This document shows positions 4,777 through 5,646 of a DNA stretch of 5,646 nucleotides, piece by piece (positions within the stretch are counted from its first letter, which is position 1; each line of letters starts with the position of its first letter). Origin of the DNA: Actinomycetes bacterium (GTDB taxonomy: Bacteria; Actinomycetota; Humimicrobiia; JAHJRV01); NCBI GenBank assembly GCA_030612085.1, contig JAUWOM010000074.1:1-5646 (forward strand), in the 5' to 3' direction. Made by a program: the position numbers and the translations under genes. Below the pieces are notes generated by a model. The model worked only from the letters and a program-made list of their open reading frames with translations. It was not told the DNA's origin and ran no database searches.

Positions 4777-5607
4777 CTATACCTTAAATGTTGAAAAGAA
4801 ATTTTCTAAAAATTCTAAGCCTCTTTTAGTAAGAGATCTTTTCCCCCCTTTATCTGATTTTATAAACCCAACGTCTTCGAGAAAAACAAGTTCTCTATAT
4901 GCGGTTGAAAGGCTAATATTGAGCTCCGATGCGACCTTTGAGGGACCAGCTTTACTTAATTCAGTAATTAGAAAGAGTACTTTACTTTGCCTTTTGGACA
5001 AGCTAATTTGTTGGGATGATTTTAACCCCCCTTTTTTTGAGCCAACCTCTTTATATCCATATGTTGGGAGAGATAATGTTATTACTGTACCCGAGGAGAG
5101 ATTGTCATCAATATTCATACTGCCTCCGGATAGTTCTATACTTTCTTTGGCAATAGGAAGTCCAGAACCAACACCTCTTATATACCTTTTCATATCATCT
5201 TTAGCCGTGGTAAAACCTGGAAGGATAGCCTTTTTCTTATCAGTTATTCCCGGCCCCTGATCAGATATTCTTATAACATTCCCATCTTTATAAATACTTA
5301 CAACTACCTCATTAAAATTAGCATGAATTAAATTTTCCACTATCTCTTTTATAACTACATAAGGCATCTTACCTCCACGATCATGAGAATATTGATATGT
5401 CTTTTGACTAAGCAAATCCATAAACTCTCTAATTTCATTCTCCTTTAGTTCAATAATTTGTGGAGTAGATGCAAATGAATCATATAAGGCTATTCTAACC
5501 TTTTTACCAGTAGGTCTAATTTCACTTTCATAGACCTTTTCATCTATTTTTTCTTTACCTTTTTTTGGAGTTCTCTCTTCTATGACTTGTCTCAAAAAGT
5601 CTCTCAT
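4777..5607 (-). CDS. GHKL-type ATP-binding protein with C-terminal winged-helix domain, coupled to dnaA
   Basis: The 276-residue product (ATG start) has a charged N-terminal region (1-55) and a GHKL ATPase fold at about 56-182. The N box is IKEIVENLIHANF (86-98), with Glu88 four residues before Asn92 as in SpoIIAB/RsbT-like kinases and MutL-like ATPases. G1 is DQGPGI (116-121), G2 is GVGSGLPIAKE (145-155), and a GTVITLSLP strand closes the domain. There is no HisKA helix or phosphoacceptor histidine before it, so it is not a standard histidine kinase. Residues 203-270 form a winged helix-turn-helix (SKVASELNISLSTAYRELVFLEDVGFI) similar to ArsR/MarR-type DNA-binding folds. A GTG at 5616 in frame is possible, but GGTGA precedes the ATG at 5607 by 5 nt and nothing suitable precedes the GTG. 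A TATATT -10 at 5622-5627 is possible; its -35 would be off the window. The stop lies 2 nt before dnaA. Control of dnaA or replication is an inference. No membrane segment is seen. Confidence 0.9.
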   Translation of the reverse strand: MRDFLRQVIEERTPKKGKEKIDEKVYESEIRPTGKKVRIALYDSFASTPQIIELKENEIREFMDLLSQKTYQYSHDRGGKMPYVVIKEIVENLIHANFNEVVVSIYKDGNVIRISDQGPGITDKKKAILPGFTTAKDDMKRYIRGVGSGLPIAKESIELSGGSMNIDDNLSSGTVITLSLPTYGYKEVGSKKGGLKSSQQISLSKRQSKVLFLITELSKAGPSKVASELNISLSTAYRELVFLEDVGFIKSDKGGKRSLTKRGLEFLENFFSTFKV

Positions 5608-5646
5608 ATAGGTCACCAGATAATATAAAAAAATTAAAAACTCTTA

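Noticed and set aside
4919..5260. Plus-strand open frame of 113 codons
   Set aside because: It is an antisense shadow of the GHKL-HTH gene, with no ribosome site or recognisable motif.
4777..5616. GTG at 5616 as start of the GHKL-HTH gene
   Set aside because: No ribosome site precedes it, whereas GGTGA is well placed before the ATG at 5607. The difference is only three residues.

Overview
This is a low-GC bacterial window with five protein-coding genes, all on the minus strand, so the region reads from right to left. It holds the dnaA-dnaN replication locus of a bacterial chromosome. The neighbours are not the familiar ones: no rpmH lies before dnaA within the window, and no recF/gyrB follows dnaN. 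AT-richness, GTG starts, AGGAGG-type ribosome sites and near-consensus sigma-70-type promoters fit a low-GC Bacillota-like or candidate-phylum (for example Atribacterota-type) bacterium. The taxonomic guess is an inference of low confidence.

Right part (5607 to 3419): a 276-residue GHKL-type ATP-binding protein with a C-terminal winged-helix domain is followed after only two bases by dnaA. The two are almost certainly co-transcribed and translationally coupled. This pairing is the most interesting feature of the window, because it puts a possible ATP-dependent DNA-binding regulator directly in front of the replication initiator.

Middle (3418 to 1965): a 353-bp AT-rich spacer separates dnaA from dnaN. 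It lacks consensus DnaA boxes. It does hold an in-phase TAG/TAA triplet tract resembling the DnaA-trios of bacterial origins, next to a 16-bp AT palindrome, and a near-consensus promoter for dnaN. It is a candidate, unproven, oriC or part of one. dnaN (sliding clamp) is complete and ordinary.

Left part (1964 to 1): a 46-codon zinc-ribbon gene (DUF5679 type) has its own strong promoter and a strong, probably bidirectional, terminator. A roughly 750-bp non-coding stretch follows. It holds four copies and one fragment of a palindromic GAGATTGC...CTCGCAATGAC repeat, two of them head-to-head, then a fully consensus promoter and a leader of about 180 nt with a clean hairpin. This leader precedes a HlyD/MacA-type membrane-fusion adaptor gene that runs off the left edge.

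The GHKL-HTH protein, DnaA and DnaN form a replication initiation and elongation module. The zinc ribbon and the efflux adaptor are separate transcription units with no evident link to it.
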